Of a DNA stretch of 64,000 nucleotides, positions 35,744 to 46,100 are shown piece after piece; positions within the stretch are counted from its first letter, which is position 1; the number at the start of each line of letters is the position of its first letter. The position numbers and the translations under genes are program-made. This stretch comes from Pirellulaceae bacterium (GTDB taxonomy: Bacteria; Planctomycetota; Planctomycetia; Pirellulales; Pirellulaceae). Below the pieces are notes generated by a model. It was given only the letters and a program-made list of their open reading frames with translations, was not told where the DNA came from and did not search any database. The stretch covers positions 24,907 through 88,906 of the forward strand of contig JADYZV010000140.1 in the NCBI GenBank assembly GCA_020852965.1. The letters run 5' to 3'.

Positions 35744-35766
35744 CCCCAGCTAGCTTGTCTCGCTGG
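35744..35766. repeat. REP-like hairpin copy
   Basis: CCCCAGC-TAGCTTGTCTC-GCTGG followed by TGAAACAGTTTTGG. It has the AGCTTGTCT core and downstream tail shared with the copies near 42870, 49130 and 56042. Confidence 0.7.
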
Positions 35767-35873
35767 TGAAACAGTTTTGGCGCTAGCCGATCTCTCGCCG
35801 TCCCAGGAGGTTCCGACGGCGGAGCGTCGGGCCACATTGAAGAACCGCCACTCAACTGGCACGGCGTTTCGGT

Positions 35874-35879
35874 TATAAT
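35874..35879 (+). promoter_or_regulatory. Candidate -10 box of the PSD1 gene
   Basis: A perfect TATAAT 51 bp before the PSD1 start codon. No clear -35 is found at 16-18 bp (TCAACT is the nearest). Confidence 0.35.
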
Positions 35880-35930
35880 AGAGGTCCAAGCCTTGCCTCG
35901 CTTTGTCCCACCTTAGCTTTTGAGCTCCCC

Positions 35931-38573
35931 ATGGGAACGCCCCCGTCCAGGAATTCTATCGTGATCGATTGTCGCCGCATCAAACCCCTACCAATGCAAG
36001 CCGCACTAGTGTGCTGCTGGTTACTAGGTGCTGCGCTCGCAATCAGCGACGATCAAATTGGCGCGGGGCACGCGCGCTTCGAAACGAAGGTTCGCCCGGT
36101 GCTGGTCGAGCACTGCATCGAGTGCCACGGGGCGAACAAACAAGAGGGGGGACTGCGACTCGATTCTGCGGAGGCATTACACATTGGCGGTGATAGCGGA
36201 CCTGCCCTACTCGCTGGTCAGCCGTCCAAGAGTTTGCTAGTCGAAGCGCTCAAATACGAAAGCTTCGAAATGCCCCCTTCGGGGCCATTGGCTGAGCGTA
36301 CCGTCGAGCAATTTGAAACATGGATTGCTGAAGGAGCCCTATGGCCTGAGGATTCTCCGCTACTGCGCCCTACCACCGAAAAAATCTCGCCCGAGGATCG
36401 ACAATGGTGGGCCTTTCAACCACTGGTGCGACCCGATCGTCCGTCGGTTGCCAACGGTTCTTGGTCGGCAAACGATATCGACACTTTTGTTCTAGCCCGG
36501 ATGGAATCGGCACAGTTAACTCCGGCACCTAGGGGCGAAGTTCATGTGCTAGTGCGAAGACTGTTCTTCGATCTACTTGGCATGCCCCCCACTCCCGAGG
36601 AGCTGGACGAGGCATGCCGCGCGCTAAATGTGGCCGCAGATGCCCCCTCGTCCCAAGACACCGCCTGGAGCTCGCTCGTCGATCGCCTGTTGGATGATCC
36701 ACGCTACGGAGAACACTGGGCTCGACATTGGCTCGACCTAGTGCGCTACAGTGAATCGGACGGATGGAATTTAGACGCCTATCGCCCCGAGATTTGGCGT
36801 TACCGTGATTATGTTGTCAATTCGTTTAACAGCGATAAGCCCTATCCCGATTTTGTCCGCGAGCAATTAGCCGGGGATGAAATCGATGCGGACAATCCCG
36901 AGTACCTCGTCGCGGCCGGCTTTCTTAGGCTCGGGATCTACGAATACAATCAACGCGACGCACGGGCGCATTGGAATGACATTATGAATGAGATCACCGA
37001 CGTCGCCGGTGATGTCTTTCTGGGCATGAGCTTCGCTTGCGCTCGTTGCCACGACCACAAATTCGACCCGCTTCCGCAACGCGACTACTTCCAGCTTCGC
37101 GCATTTTTCGAACCGCTGATTTGGCGGGATGATCTCGTTGCCGCCACGGCTGAGCAGCGCGCACAGTACGAGCAGCAGTTGTCCAAATGGCAGGCAGCCA
37201 CGGTTGCCGTACAATCGCAGATCGATGCGCTCCTCAACCCGTACTATGAACGCAAGTGGCAGAGTACCGTCGAGAAGTTCCCGCTTGATATCCAGGCCTG
37301 CTACAACAAGCCCAGTGCCCAGCGCCGCAGTTGGGAAGAGCAGATGTATTACCTGATCGGGCGACAATTCTGGGAGGAAGCTGGCGGGCCACTGAAAAAG
37401 CTTACCGCCGAGGACAAAAAGCGACTCGATGAGCTGCAAACCGAATTGGCGGCATGGGACGAGCTCAAACCGGCTCCACTCCCTAAAGTCATGACGGTCA
37501 GCAATCATAGCGGACCATACTCGGCTACGTCGATTCCGGCTGATCCCGATCAACTTCCGATCGAACCGGGCTTCCCAGCGGTAATGTCGCAGCTCGAACT
37601 CCCCACCTTTGCTGAGAATGACCATCGAATCGGCCATCAACTCGAAGGGTTGTCGGCTACGGCTCAGACGACAGACCCGGCGAACGCAATCAGGCTGGTA
37701 AGCAATCAAAGCCAAAGTGTTGCCCATGGACCACGACGACTGCAATTGGCGGAGTGGATCGGTGATGCCCACAATCCTCTGACCTCGCGTGTGATCGTCA
37801 ATCGCATTTGGCAACAGCACTTTGGTCGCGGCCTTGTGTCGACTTCAAACGACTTTGGACGCGCAGGTGCGGAGCCTTCGCATCCAGAGCTGCTCGACTG
37901 GCTAACGGACGAATTCATCGCGCAGGGTTGGAGTTTTAAGAAACTGCACAAACAAATCCTAATGTCTTCGACTTGGCGACAATCCGCACATCATTCGCGA
38001 TTCCTTGAGTTCGAGAGCATTGACCCCGACGATCAATTGCTTTGGAGAGCGCCCATCCGACGCTTACAAGCCGAACAGATTCGCGACGCGATGTTAGTTG
38101 CCAGCGGCGAATTAGTCAGTCAAGTCGGTGGGCCGGCGGTAGACGAGCAGTCTTCCCGCCGCGCTTTGTATGTGAAGAGCTTTCGCAATAACTTGGAGAG
38201 CTTCTTGAGCAGTTTCGATCGGGCAGGGGGTCTCAGGAGTGTCTCCGTACGCGATATCACGACCACGCCTACGCAAGCACTCATGTTAATCAATGGCCAG
38301 TACACGTTAGCCCGTGCCGAAAAGATGGCCGAGCGTCTACTCGAAAAGCCCGACCTGACGATTGAAGAACGTGTGGCGAGCGCGGTTTTGATTGCGTGGG
38401 GACGCCCAGCTCGGCCCGATGAAGTTACCCGATGCCTAGATTTTCTGCGCAGCCCCATTCAGGTTTCAGACGAAGCACTTGCAGCCCAGGCTGCCGGTGC
38501 AGCCGATGCTCGGCGATGGATCGATCTGTGTCACGTGCTGCTCAATTCCAACGAATTCCTGTATGTCGAGTAG
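35931..38573 (+). CDS. PSCyt1-PSCyt2-PSD1 planctomycete cytochrome-like protein
   Basis: 880 residues. A hydrophobic leader lies at about 22-38 (an alternative ATG at 35994 begins just there). PSCyt1 carries the haem-type CIECH (Cys62, Cys65, His66). The next part is DUF1549 (about 180-390), containing [20 protein letters not shown], and then DUF1553 (about 600-870: [32 protein letters not shown]). A coiled-coil-like insert separates them (about 400-500). Family role unknown; suspected to work on extracellular polymers with redox chemistry. Unlike the 16869 gene it has no DUF1501 partner. Its end overlaps the Sua5 start by 11 bp. Confidence 0.9.
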   Translation: MGTPPSRNSIVIDCRRIKPLPMQAALVCCWLLGAALAISDDQIGAGHARFETKVRPVLVEHCIECHGANKQEGGLRLDSAEALHIGGDSGPALLAGQPSKSLLVEALKYESFEMPPSGPLAERTVEQFETWIAEGALWPEDSPLLRPTTEKISPEDRQWWAFQPLVRPDRPSVANGSWSANDIDTFVLARMESAQLTPAPRGEVHVLVRRLFFDLLGMPPTPEELDEACRALNVAADAPSSQDTAWSSLVDRLLDDPRYGEHWARHWLDLVRYSESDGWNLDAYRPEIWRYRDYVVNSFNSDKPYPDFVREQLAGDEIDADNPEYLVAAGFLRLGIYEYNQRDARAHWNDIMNEITDVAGDVFLGMSFACARCHDHKFDPLPQRDYFQLRAFFEPLIWRDDLVAATAEQRAQYEQQLSKWQAATVAVQSQIDALLNPYYERKWQSTVEKFPLDIQACYNKPSAQRRSWEEQMYYLIGRQFWEEAGGPLKKLTAEDKKRLDELQTELAAWDELKPAPLPKVMTVSNHSGPYSATSIPADPDQLPIEPGFPAVMSQLELPTFAENDHRIGHQLEGLSATAQTTDPANAIRLVSNQSQSVAHGPRRLQLAEWIGDAHNPLTSRVIVNRIWQQHFGRGLVSTSNDFGRAGAEPSHPELLDWLTDEFIAQGWSFKKLHKQILMSSTWRQSAHHSRFLEFESIDPDDQLLWRAPIRRLQAEQIRDAMLVASGELVSQVGGPAVDEQSSRRALYVKSFRNNLESFLSSFDRAGGLRSVSVRDITTTPTQALMLINGQYTLARAEKMAERLLEKPDLTIEERVASAVLIAWGRPARPDEVTRCLDFLRSPIQVSDEALAAQAAGAADARRWIDLCHVLLNSNEFLYVE

Positions 38574-39636
38574 CACGCTGAAGACGCACCTGCTGCATGA
38601 TATCGCCGAAGCGGCCGAGTTCTTGAAACGTGGCAAGCTGGTCGCCTTTCCCACGGAAACCGTCTTCGGATTGGGTGCCGACGCGCGCAATGCACGGGCT
38701 ATCGAGCGCTTGTTCCTGGCCAAAGGGCGCCCGGCGGATAACCCGCTCATAGTGCATTTGGCCGACTTGGCGAACTGGCCCTTAGCTGCCGCCGAGCTAC
38801 CGGAACTGGCGCGGTGCATCCTCGAACGCTATTGCCCCGGCCCCGTAACCGTCGTGGTCCCCAAAGCAACCAACATTTGTAGCCGAGTCACCGCGGGTTT
38901 GGATACCGTCGGCCTGCGCATTCCCGCTGCTTCCGAGGCTCGAGCGCTCCTGAGCGCAGCAGGTATCCCGATCGCAGCCCCGTCAGCCAATTTATCGGGG
39001 CGCCCCAGCGGAACTTCATGGCAGAGCGTGCTGGAAGATCTCGATGGCCGTATCGATGCGATCCTGTGCATCAGCGTGGAACATGTTGGGCTCGAGTCAA
39101 CGGTGATTGACTGCACCGGCGAGGCACCCATCCTGCTTCGACCTGGAAGCTTGGGACTCGCCGAATTGCAATCATTGTACCCCAACGCACGCTCACTCGA
39201 CCGTGAGCTGAATCGTGAGCCCTACCGTGAATCCAATCGAGAGCCGAGGAGGCAAGGGGAGTCGAATAGCGCATCCCTCGATCGCTCCGTGAATTCACCC
39301 GGATTGCGGCATCCTCATTATCAGCCCCTCGCGCAGGTCCAATTGCTGGAATCGGCCAAGTGTTGGTCGAGCGAAACTGCCACAGCGCGCTCCTGTGCCT
39401 ACGCGGGCCTCGATCAATCTCCCCCGGAAATGCAGCTCAGCCGTCAATTCAACGACATTGCCGAATACGCGCAGGGCTTTTACGAGTTCCTGCGATCGGC
39501 AGATCGCGCTGGGTGCGAGCTCATTGTGCTTCAAGCTATAGCGATTGAAGCGGCTGGTCAGTCGGGCATCGCCGCGGCACTGCGCGATCGGCAACGCCGA
39601 GCAGCCGGTCTGGATAATCCGAATTGTAACGGCTAG
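38563..39636 (+). CDS. L-threonylcarbamoyladenylate synthase (Sua5/YwlC type)
   Basis: 357 residues from the ATG at 38563, inside the end of the PSD1 gene. The YrdC domain (about 10-205) shows GKLVAFPTETVFGLGADA, KGRPADNPLIVH, PGPVTVVVP and APSANLSGRPSGT, the ATP/threonine/bicarbonate site. A linker with repeated Arg-Glu and Asn (RELNREPYRESNREPRRQ, about 222-239) leads to SPGLRHPHYQP and the C-terminal Sua5 domain. Product: threonylcarbamoyl-AMP for the universal t6A37 tRNA modification. Translation is likely coupled to the upstream PSD1 gene, a surprising pairing. Confidence 0.93.
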   Translation: MSSSTLKTHLLHDIAEAAEFLKRGKLVAFPTETVFGLGADARNARAIERLFLAKGRPADNPLIVHLADLANWPLAAAELPELARCILERYCPGPVTVVVPKATNICSRVTAGLDTVGLRIPAASEARALLSAAGIPIAAPSANLSGRPSGTSWQSVLEDLDGRIDAILCISVEHVGLESTVIDCTGEAPILLRPGSLGLAELQSLYPNARSLDRELNREPYRESNREPRRQGESNSASLDRSVNSPGLRHPHYQPLAQVQLLESAKCWSSETATARSCAYAGLDQSPPEMQLSRQFNDIAEYAQGFYEFLRSADRAGCELIVLQAIAIEAAGQSGIAAALRDRQRRAAGLDNPNCNG

Positions 39637-39768
39637 TGTAAGAGCTCCGCACGCTGAAAAAACTATCTCCCATCGCTAGCAGTGACGTCGATACCTATGA
39701 GTTGTGTACCTCCGCTGAAGATCGAAATCTGCGGTGGCTAATCCAGCGCATGGTTCCCAGGATAAGCG

Positions 39769-42700
39769 ATGAGCGACTCGCGGCAAATACATTTTGATAT
39801 CGAGGCGTTGCTGCTTTCAGGGCTGTGCCTATTTCTCTGGCTGAGCCTTGCGAGTTATGACCCCGCCGACGCCGTGGCGCAGCTCCCGGGTCCACTCAGC
39901 CGACTGGTCACGATCGACCCGCAAGTCTATCCAGTCAATGTGCAGCCTACCAATTATTGTGGCTGGATCGGCGCTACCTGTGCGCAGTTGATGATTCAGA
40001 GCCTTGGAGTCGGCTCCATCCTGGTGGCTATTGGAATGTCGGTATTGGCGATCTGGATGTTCCGAGTGCAAAGCAATTACGTGCGTGCTTCGCGACAAAT
40101 CGGATGGGTGCTGGTGATTCTGTCGGTGACTACTTGGGTATCGCTGCTCGACTGGCACACTCCACTGGCACCTGTAATTGGAGCTGGAGGCTATCTAGGC
40201 GCGACCACGTCGACGTGGCTCAATGCGCATTTTGCATTGGTCGGTAGTTTGATACTGACCTTCACGATATTTGTGGCCGGTTTGCTGCTGAGCACCGACT
40301 ATGTCGTTGTGCGGGCGCTGGCCATGATGCTGGCCGGAGGTGCCGCTGTGGCCTCCACCGCAGCAGCGGCGACGAAGCAAAAAGTTGCCTTGCCAACACC
40401 TGCCAGCCTATTTCTCAATCGTCGCCGAAAGAGCGATGTGGAACAGGGAGTCGATTTGGCCGGCAGTTCCGCCGAGGCTGAGGAATCGCATCCGCCAATA
40501 CGCATCCGAGGCGTTCAGCTCGACGGTCGCCCGACCACGGCCACGGCGGTGTCCCCGACCGGCCGCACCGGATTAATGGGAGCGGCTCAAGCCGTTGCCA
40601 ATGGATTGTTAGGGGGTGTTCTGCCCGCGCTCTCGACACCCACAGAGGGTGTCGCGAATCGACCGACGACGATCTCGGACGAGCTTCGAGCCGATGATGA
40701 GGAGTATGATGAGGACGAATTCGATCCCGAAGGCGCGACCCCTGATGCAGAGGACTGCGTAGCGGAAGAAGATGGAGAGCAAGACGACGTAGCGGAATCT
40801 CGCGAGCTAGAGGTCGGAGGAGAAACGCTTCAAGTCCGCGCCGACGATGCTCACACTGCCACAGCGGCAGACCAACCGCGCGTGCGCGCTCCGAAGAAAA
40901 AGAAAGAGGACGAAGCACAGCGCAATCGCGAAGCGCTGGCTCATCTCGACGATACCAAGCTGCCCGCCGGTGCCGAGGAATACGTTCTGCCTGGACTCGA
41001 CCTGCTGTTGGAAAGCGATGACATCGATTTTGAATCGCAGACCATCGAAGTTCGTCGCAAGGCAAAGATCCTCGAGAAAACATTCAAAGACTTCAACTTC
41101 AATGTCAAAGTCGTCGAGATCGAAACCGGTCCTGTCATCGCACAATACGAAATCGAGCTCGAAGCCGGCCTGCGCTTGTCGAAAATCACCAGCCTGTCGG
41201 AAGACCTGGCCATTGCCCTGCGCGTTCCCAGCGTGCGTATCGTAGCCCCCATTCCAGGCAAGAACACGGTCGGTATTGAAGTGCCCAACGAGGTGCGACA
41301 AGTGGTTCGGCTGCGTGAGGTGATTGAAGAACAGGGCGCCAAAGGGAAGAAAGCCAAGATTCCCATGTTCCTGGGTAAGGACGTCTCGGGCAACGCCCTG
41401 GTAGCCGACTTAGCCACACTGCCTCACCTGCTGATCGCGGGTCGCACGGGTACAGGTAAGTCGGTCTGTCTGAATGCGTTGATCGCTTCGATCCTAATGA
41501 CCAAGCGCCCTGACGAGGTGCGGATGTTGATGATCGACCCCAAGATGGTGGAACTCAGCGGCTATGCGCGCTTGCCCCACTTGATGCACCCAGTCGTGAC
41601 CGACATGCGCAAGGCCGAAGCCATTCTGGCTTGGGCCGTGGATAAAATGGAAGAACGCTATGCGCTGCTCGCACGAGCCGGGGTACGGCACTTGACCAAC
41701 TACAACGAGCTTGGACGGGAAGAACTGATTGACCGCCTCAAGCCCGAAACGCCTGAAGAAGCCGACGCCATTCCCGACCACTTGCCTTTCATCGTCATCA
41801 TCGCCGACGAAATGGCCGACTTGATGATGACCGCAGGTAAAGAGGTCGAGCAGCATATCATTCGCCTCGCACAAAAAAGTCGCGCTGTCGGTATTCACTT
41901 GATCCTGGCTACCCAAAAGCCGACCGTGGATGTCATTACCGGCTTGATCAAAAGTAATCTTCCCGCGCGGATCTCCTTTCAAGTCGCCAGCCGCACGGAC
42001 AGCCGGGTTGTGCTCGACGAGATGGGAGCCGACAAACTGCTGGGCAATGGGGACATGCTCTTCATGGGCAACGGTACCAGCATGTTGCTCCGCGGACAGG
42101 GGACCTATCTGAGTGACGAAGAGATCAATCAACTCGTCGATCACTGTAGCACTGGCGAACAGAACTTTGTGCACGAGCTGGTCAACCTGAAAGTCAAAGA
42201 GGAAGGTGACGATGAGGGCGAAGCCACTCCAGGAACATTCAAGAAACGGGACGATCTCTATGAAGCTGCGGTCGACTTGGTCGTCCGCGAAGGTCGCGGT
42301 AGTAGCTCGCTGCTGCAACGCGCATTGGGCATTGGCTATGGCCGCGCCGCTCGATTGATCGACTTTATGGCCGAGGATGGCATCGTAGGCCAATACAATG
42401 GCTCGCAAGCCCGAGAAGTCGCTATTTCCATTGCCGAATGGGAAGCCATGCGCGATGGTAGTACGTCGAGTGAAGCTGCTATAACGCCCAGCCCGCCGCG
42501 TTCCAATAAGATCCAGCCATTGAGTTCGTCGGATGAGAGCGGCCCTGTCCGGTCGCACCATTTGACCAGTGCTGCCGAAACGGTTTCCGCCGCCACGGCA
42601 ACCGCATCGATAAACTCTACAACTCGCGGCTCGAGTACCTCCGGCAGCACACCAGCCGCAAGTCCCAAACGTTCAGTCCGCAACAGGGCCGCGGACCTAG

Positions 42701-42834
42701 AAAAGGAAGATGTGTACGAAGAAGATGAGTATGCAGAGGAGCTAGAGGACAGCGACGCAGACAACACGGCCGAAGAATTTGAGGAAGAAGAGCAAGACGG
42801 AGAGGAAGAATACGAAGACTACGAGGACGTCTAA
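39769..42834 (+). CDS. ftsK: FtsK/SpoIIIE DNA translocase
   Basis: 1021 residues. Four hydrophobic helices (about 10-210) form the membrane part. An acidic linker (about 300-400) follows. The translocase has LPGLDLLLESDDID, Walker A GRTGTGKSV (Lys564), the KMVELSGYARLPHLMHPV stretch, IVIIADEMADLMM (Walker B) and LATQKPTVDVITG. The gamma winged helix (about 828-884, DLYEAAVDLVV to SQAREV) reads KOPS-type signals. Unusually a further 137 residues follow, first Ser/Thr-rich, then very acidic (many Glu and Asp to the end). It pumps chromosomes through the division septum. Confidence 0.96.
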   Translation: MSDSRQIHFDIEALLLSGLCLFLWLSLASYDPADAVAQLPGPLSRLVTIDPQVYPVNVQPTNYCGWIGATCAQLMIQSLGVGSILVAIGMSVLAIWMFRVQSNYVRASRQIGWVLVILSVTTWVSLLDWHTPLAPVIGAGGYLGATTSTWLNAHFALVGSLILTFTIFVAGLLLSTDYVVVRALAMMLAGGAAVASTAAAATKQKVALPTPASLFLNRRRKSDVEQGVDLAGSSAEAEESHPPIRIRGVQLDGRPTTATAVSPTGRTGLMGAAQAVANGLLGGVLPALSTPTEGVANRPTTISDELRADDEEYDEDEFDPEGATPDAEDCVAEEDGEQDDVAESRELEVGGETLQVRADDAHTATAADQPRVRAPKKKKEDEAQRNREALAHLDDTKLPAGAEEYVLPGLDLLLESDDIDFESQTIEVRRKAKILEKTFKDFNFNVKVVEIETGPVIAQYEIELEAGLRLSKITSLSEDLAIALRVPSVRIVAPIPGKNTVGIEVPNEVRQVVRLREVIEEQGAKGKKAKIPMFLGKDVSGNALVADLATLPHLLIAGRTGTGKSVCLNALIASILMTKRPDEVRMLMIDPKMVELSGYARLPHLMHPVVTDMRKAEAILAWAVDKMEERYALLARAGVRHLTNYNELGREELIDRLKPETPEEADAIPDHLPFIVIIADEMADLMMTAGKEVEQHIIRLAQKSRAVGIHLILATQKPTVDVITGLIKSNLPARISFQVASRTDSRVVLDEMGADKLLGNGDMLFMGNGTSMLLRGQGTYLSDEEINQLVDHCSTGEQNFVHELVNLKVKEEGDDEGEATPGTFKKRDDLYEAAVDLVVREGRGSSSLLQRALGIGYGRAARLIDFMAEDGIVGQYNGSQAREVAISIAEWEAMRDGSTSSEAAITPSPPRSNKIQPLSSSDESGPVRSHHLTSAAETVSAATATASINSTTRGSSTSGSTPAASPKRSVRNRAADLEKEDVYEEDEYAEELEDSDADNTAEEFEEEEQDGEEEYEDYEDV

Positions 42835-43476
42835 ACCGCCTATCAAGCCTCACAACTCCTCACCTGCTCGCCTCGCTGGTGAATCAGTTTTTGTAGCTAG
42901 GTGCATGACCTATGAACCCTTCCCAGCCACCTCGGCACGATCGCCGCCTGCAGCGGCGATCGGGCCGAGGCAGCGAATTCGCAACCGCCCGTTGCTACTC
43001 TCAAAACTCTGGCTCATGCCAGTCAAGCTGGCAGGGGACCGCAGCATGCCCATCGTGGCTACTCTCAACACTCTGGAGTCAAGCTGGCAGGGGGCCGCAG
43101 CTTGCCTATCGTGGCTACTCTCAACACTCTGGCGCAAGCCGACATGCTGTCGTGGTAAAACGCCGTCTGCAAACATCTGCAAATTATTGCAGTGGATAGG
43201 AATCTCAGAAACCTATTCGCCAAAGAGAAACGCACAACGCTACTTCGTGCGGAGCCAAAGGCCACTATTCGTCGTTGATGGCCACCAGACAGCCTGTAAA
43301 AAACGGTTGCCGCCAACCGGCGGCTCGTAATCTGCAACCAACTCGACCTAATGGAATTTTCCTTGGTAGGGTAGCTCACATTAAACAGAATATCTGCTTA
43401 TCATTTGGCGGTTGTCAACGGAGTGGACGCTGTTGTCCGCTATCGGTTCGACAGGAATCGCAGGAGCGGTATAAGT
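42835..43476. repeat. 642-bp gap rich in REP-like and 56-64 bp tandem repeats
   Basis: The gap holds a partial REP-like copy at 42858-42883 (CTCGCCTCGCTGGTGAATCAG). A tandem block follows from about 42991 to 43145, with units starting near 42992, 43056 and 43116 (TGGCTACTCTCAACACTCTGG). The first and second units contain AGTCAAGCTGGCAGGGG, an inverted REP-like core. The tail before NhaD holds no gene. No convincing promoter is seen, although an AGGAG ribosome-binding site precedes the NhaD start. Confidence 0.7.
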
Positions 43477-44820
43477 ATGTTAACGGTAATCATCACAATT
43501 TTCGTTCTGGGCTATCTCGCGATCGCCTTGGAGCACAAGCTGCACATCAACAAAGCGGCTTCGGCCTTAGTCACGGGCGTCGTGTGCTGGGCGCTATACC
43601 TTCTCAATCTGAAGCAATTGCTTCCGGCAGGTATCATTCCGCATTGGTTCGAGGAAGAGGCGGTACTGGAGCAGGTCAGCAACGTCCCCTTGCACTTTGC
43701 CATCGAAGCGCAGCACTTGCATCTGACCGGAGAGATCGCCAGCATTCTGTTCTTTCTGATGGGTGCCATGACGATCGTCGAATTGGTCGACGCTCACGAA
43801 GGCTTTGCCATCGTTACCAGTCGCATCAACGCACGAAAGAAAAGTTCACTGCTTTGGATCGTCGGACTTCTGACATTCTTTATGTCGGCGGTGCTCGATA
43901 ACTTGACGACGACCATCGTCATGGTCTCACTACTGCGAAAACTTGTCGCGGATAAAGAAGACCGTCTACGATTTGTCGGCTTGGTTGTCATCGCCGCCAA
44001 CGCGGGTGGAGCTTGGACCGTGATCGGCGACGTAACGACCACGATGTTGTGGATCAAGCATAAGATCGGTACACTCGAAGTGATGGAGTCTCTTTTTCTT
44101 GGAAGCGTCACCTGCTTGCTAGTACCCCTAATCGGAATGTCGTACCACATGAAGGGAGATCTGGGGGCGCTCCCCAAGAGCGAGGAGCACCCCGACAAGA
44201 ATATTCAACCATGGCATCAGTGGTTGATGCTTACTCTCGGTCTGGTCGCCTTGATAAGCGTACCGGTGTTTAAAACGGTAACACACTTGCCGCCGTACAT
44301 GGGCATGATGCTCAGCCTTGGGATTTTGTGGGTTGTGGCGGAGTTGATCAGCCATACGATGGATGATGCGACTCGCTCGAGCACTGGGGTCCTGGCCGTC
44401 CTTCAAAAAGTGGACATGTCGAGTATCCTATTCTTTTTGGGAATTCTGCTGGCCGTCGGTTCGCTAGGTGCGATGGGAACGCTGCGACAAGCCGCCATGT
44501 CGTTGGATCAAATCCTCCCCAGTCGTGAAATTGTTGCTTTGGCCATCGGTTTGGTCTCCGCTGTGGTCGATAACGTCCCGTTGGTTGCGGCAGGTATTGA
44601 AATGTACGATATTCCGATGAACGACGAATTCTGGATGCTGTTAGCCTATTGCGCAGGTACCGGCGGAAGCTGCTTGATCATCGGTTCCGCGGCAGGCGTG
44701 GCGGCCATGGGACTCGAACATATCGACTTCATTTGGTACCTACGGCGCATCGCCCCTTGGGCGCTGGCAGGATACTTGGCTGGCGCTGTGGTAGTATTGA
44801 TTCAACAAAATTTACTCTGA
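43477..44820 (+). CDS. nhaD: NhaD-type sodium/proton antiporter
   Basis: 447 residues from the ATG at 43477, which has CAGGAG 11 bases upstream; the longer frame runs into repeat DNA. Ten to twelve hydrophobic segments are evident. NhaD signatures include FFLMGAMTIVELVDAHEGF, LTFFMSAVLDNLTTTIVM, GGAWTVIGDVTTTMLW and AVVDNVPLVAAGIEMYD, which carry the conserved Asp and Thr residues of the IT superfamily. It exports sodium in exchange for protons in the inner membrane. A second cation antiporter follows by 57 bp, so the two may form a salt-homeostasis unit. Confidence 0.93.
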   Translation: MLTVIITIFVLGYLAIALEHKLHINKAASALVTGVVCWALYLLNLKQLLPAGIIPHWFEEEAVLEQVSNVPLHFAIEAQHLHLTGEIASILFFLMGAMTIVELVDAHEGFAIVTSRINARKKSSLLWIVGLLTFFMSAVLDNLTTTIVMVSLLRKLVADKEDRLRFVGLVVIAANAGGAWTVIGDVTTTMLWIKHKIGTLEVMESLFLGSVTCLLVPLIGMSYHMKGDLGALPKSEEHPDKNIQPWHQWLMLTLGLVALISVPVFKTVTHLPPYMGMMLSLGILWVVAELISHTMDDATRSSTGVLAVLQKVDMSSILFFLGILLAVGSLGAMGTLRQAAMSLDQILPSREIVALAIGLVSAVVDNVPLVAAGIEMYDIPMNDEFWMLLAYCAGTGGSCLIIGSAAGVAAMGLEHIDFIWYLRRIAPWALAGYLAGAVVVLIQQNLL

Positions 44821-44877
44821 GCTGCTGCCGGGACTTTAACCGAAGTCACGGTCGGCACGCGAACCTAAAGAAACCCT

Positions 44878-45987
44878 ATGCCTGAACTAATGTGGCCCAT
44901 ACTCTCGATCATCGCGGGACTAATTGCTCTCATCATCGGAGGAGAGTCGTTGGTTCGAGGTGCGTCGAAGTTGGCGCTGTCGATGCAAATCTCACCTTTG
45001 GTAGTCGGCCTGACCGTGGTAGCCTTCGGCACAAGTGCACCGGAGCTAGGGGTCAGCCTTCAAGCTGCTATGAGCGGCGCGGCTGACGTGGCCGTCGGCA
45101 ATGTGGTGGGGAGCAACATCTGTAATGTGTTGCTGATTCTCGGTGTCGCGGCTCTCGTTACACCTCTGATCGTATCGAGCCAGCTAATTCGTCTTGACGT
45201 CCCCTTGATGGTAGCCGCATCACTGGCCATGTGGTTCTTTAGTCGAGATCTACGCATTTCACAACTGGAAGGAGGAATCCTCTTCTTAGCACTTGTTGCG
45301 TATATCACCATGTCCGTCGTGAAGAGCCGGCGAGAAACCAAAGCGATTGCAGAACTGTACGCTCATAGCATGCCGCAACTCAGCCGTATTGGCGCGTCGC
45401 GACTGGCTCAGTTTAGTCTAATCGCATTCGGTCTAGTTCTACTCGGCTTCGGCTCCAATTGGCTCGTCAGTGGTGCCGTGACCATCGCCAAGATGTGGAA
45501 CGTCAGCGAACTGATTATTGGTTTGACCATCGTCGCCCTCGGTACTTCGCTTCCAGAAATCGTGACTTCGGTCGTTGCCAGCCTGCGAGGCGAACGTGAT
45601 ATCGCCGTCGGGAATGTCGTCGGTAGCAATCTGTTCAACATTTTGTGCGTGCTAGGACTTACCGGGGTCATCACACCAGCGGGCATCCCCATCTCCGCTG
45701 AGGCGTTCGAGTTTGACATCCCAGTGATGGTGGCCGTGACCATGATTTGCTTGCCAATCTTCTTTACCGGCAGTATCATCTCGCGCGGTGAGGGTGCCGC
45801 TCTGCTGTTTTACTACCTAGCCTATACCGGTTTGCTAATCAGTGAACAAACGCATCCCGAGCTCAATCGACAATTCGGCTGGATACTCGGCTATATCGTG
45901 CTGCCGCTGACACTACTAACAATACTTGGAAGCGTGCTTTGGTCCTGGCGATCCATGCGCCTACCGAGTGAAGTGCAAGACAGTTAG
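44878..45987 (+). CDS. CaCA-family calcium/sodium antiporter (YrbG-like)
   Basis: 369 residues with about ten transmembrane segments. Two inverted alpha-repeats are clear: GTSAPELGVS (51-60) with GNVVGSNICN, and GTSLPEIVTS (222-231) with GNVVGSNLFN. These hold the ion-binding Glu and Asn residues. The protein moves calcium out in exchange for sodium or protons. It follows NhaD closely on the same strand and is convergent with tex. Confidence 0.93.
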   Translation: MPELMWPILSIIAGLIALIIGGESLVRGASKLALSMQISPLVVGLTVVAFGTSAPELGVSLQAAMSGAADVAVGNVVGSNICNVLLILGVAALVTPLIVSSQLIRLDVPLMVAASLAMWFFSRDLRISQLEGGILFLALVAYITMSVVKSRRETKAIAELYAHSMPQLSRIGASRLAQFSLIAFGLVLLGFGSNWLVSGAVTIAKMWNVSELIIGLTIVALGTSLPEIVTSVVASLRGERDIAVGNVVGSNLFNILCVLGLTGVITPAGIPISAEAFEFDIPVMVAVTMICLPIFFTGSIISRGEGAALLFYYLAYTGLLISEQTHPELNRQFGWILGYIVLPLTLLTILGSVLWSWRSMRLPSEVQDS

Positions 45988-46061
45988 GGTTTGCCTCGAT
46001 ATGGCTTCATCGACACCGCTACCCGCGTGATTCCGCCGAAATCTACCATCTGACGACGGCA

Positions 46062-46100
46062 GCTACCGACGGAAGTCCAACCTCCGGCGTCGGTGGCTAC
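46062..46100. repeat. Hairpin at the convergent end of the CaCA and tex genes
   Basis: AGCTACCGACG (about 46061-46071) pairs with CGTCGGTGGCT (46088-46098) around a GGAAGTCCAACCTCC loop. It lies between two converging genes and its 3' arm covers the tex stop codon. It resembles the palindromic ends of the 35454/35838 pair. No T-run. Confidence 0.5.

Larger units (their letters stand above)
35454..35838. repeat. 29-bp inverted repeats flanking a terminator and a REP-like hairpin
   Basis: 35454-35482 and 35810-35838 are inverted copies matching at 28 of 29 positions. Each is itself partly palindromic (CCGACG...CGTCGG). Between them lie the terminator at 35551-35586 and a REP-like hairpin at 35744-35766. 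The 385-bp block has the layout of a small non-autonomous element, but no target duplication is evident. Confidence 0.55.

Noticed and set aside
36867..37820. 317-codon open frame on the minus strand inside the PSD1 gene
   Set aside because: Antisense shadow of a well-supported coding region; no domain pattern, no start signal.
41494..42561. 355-codon open frame on the minus strand inside ftsK
   Set aside because: It lies fully opposite a strongly supported FtsK translocase domain and has no recognisable motif; a by-product of codon bias.
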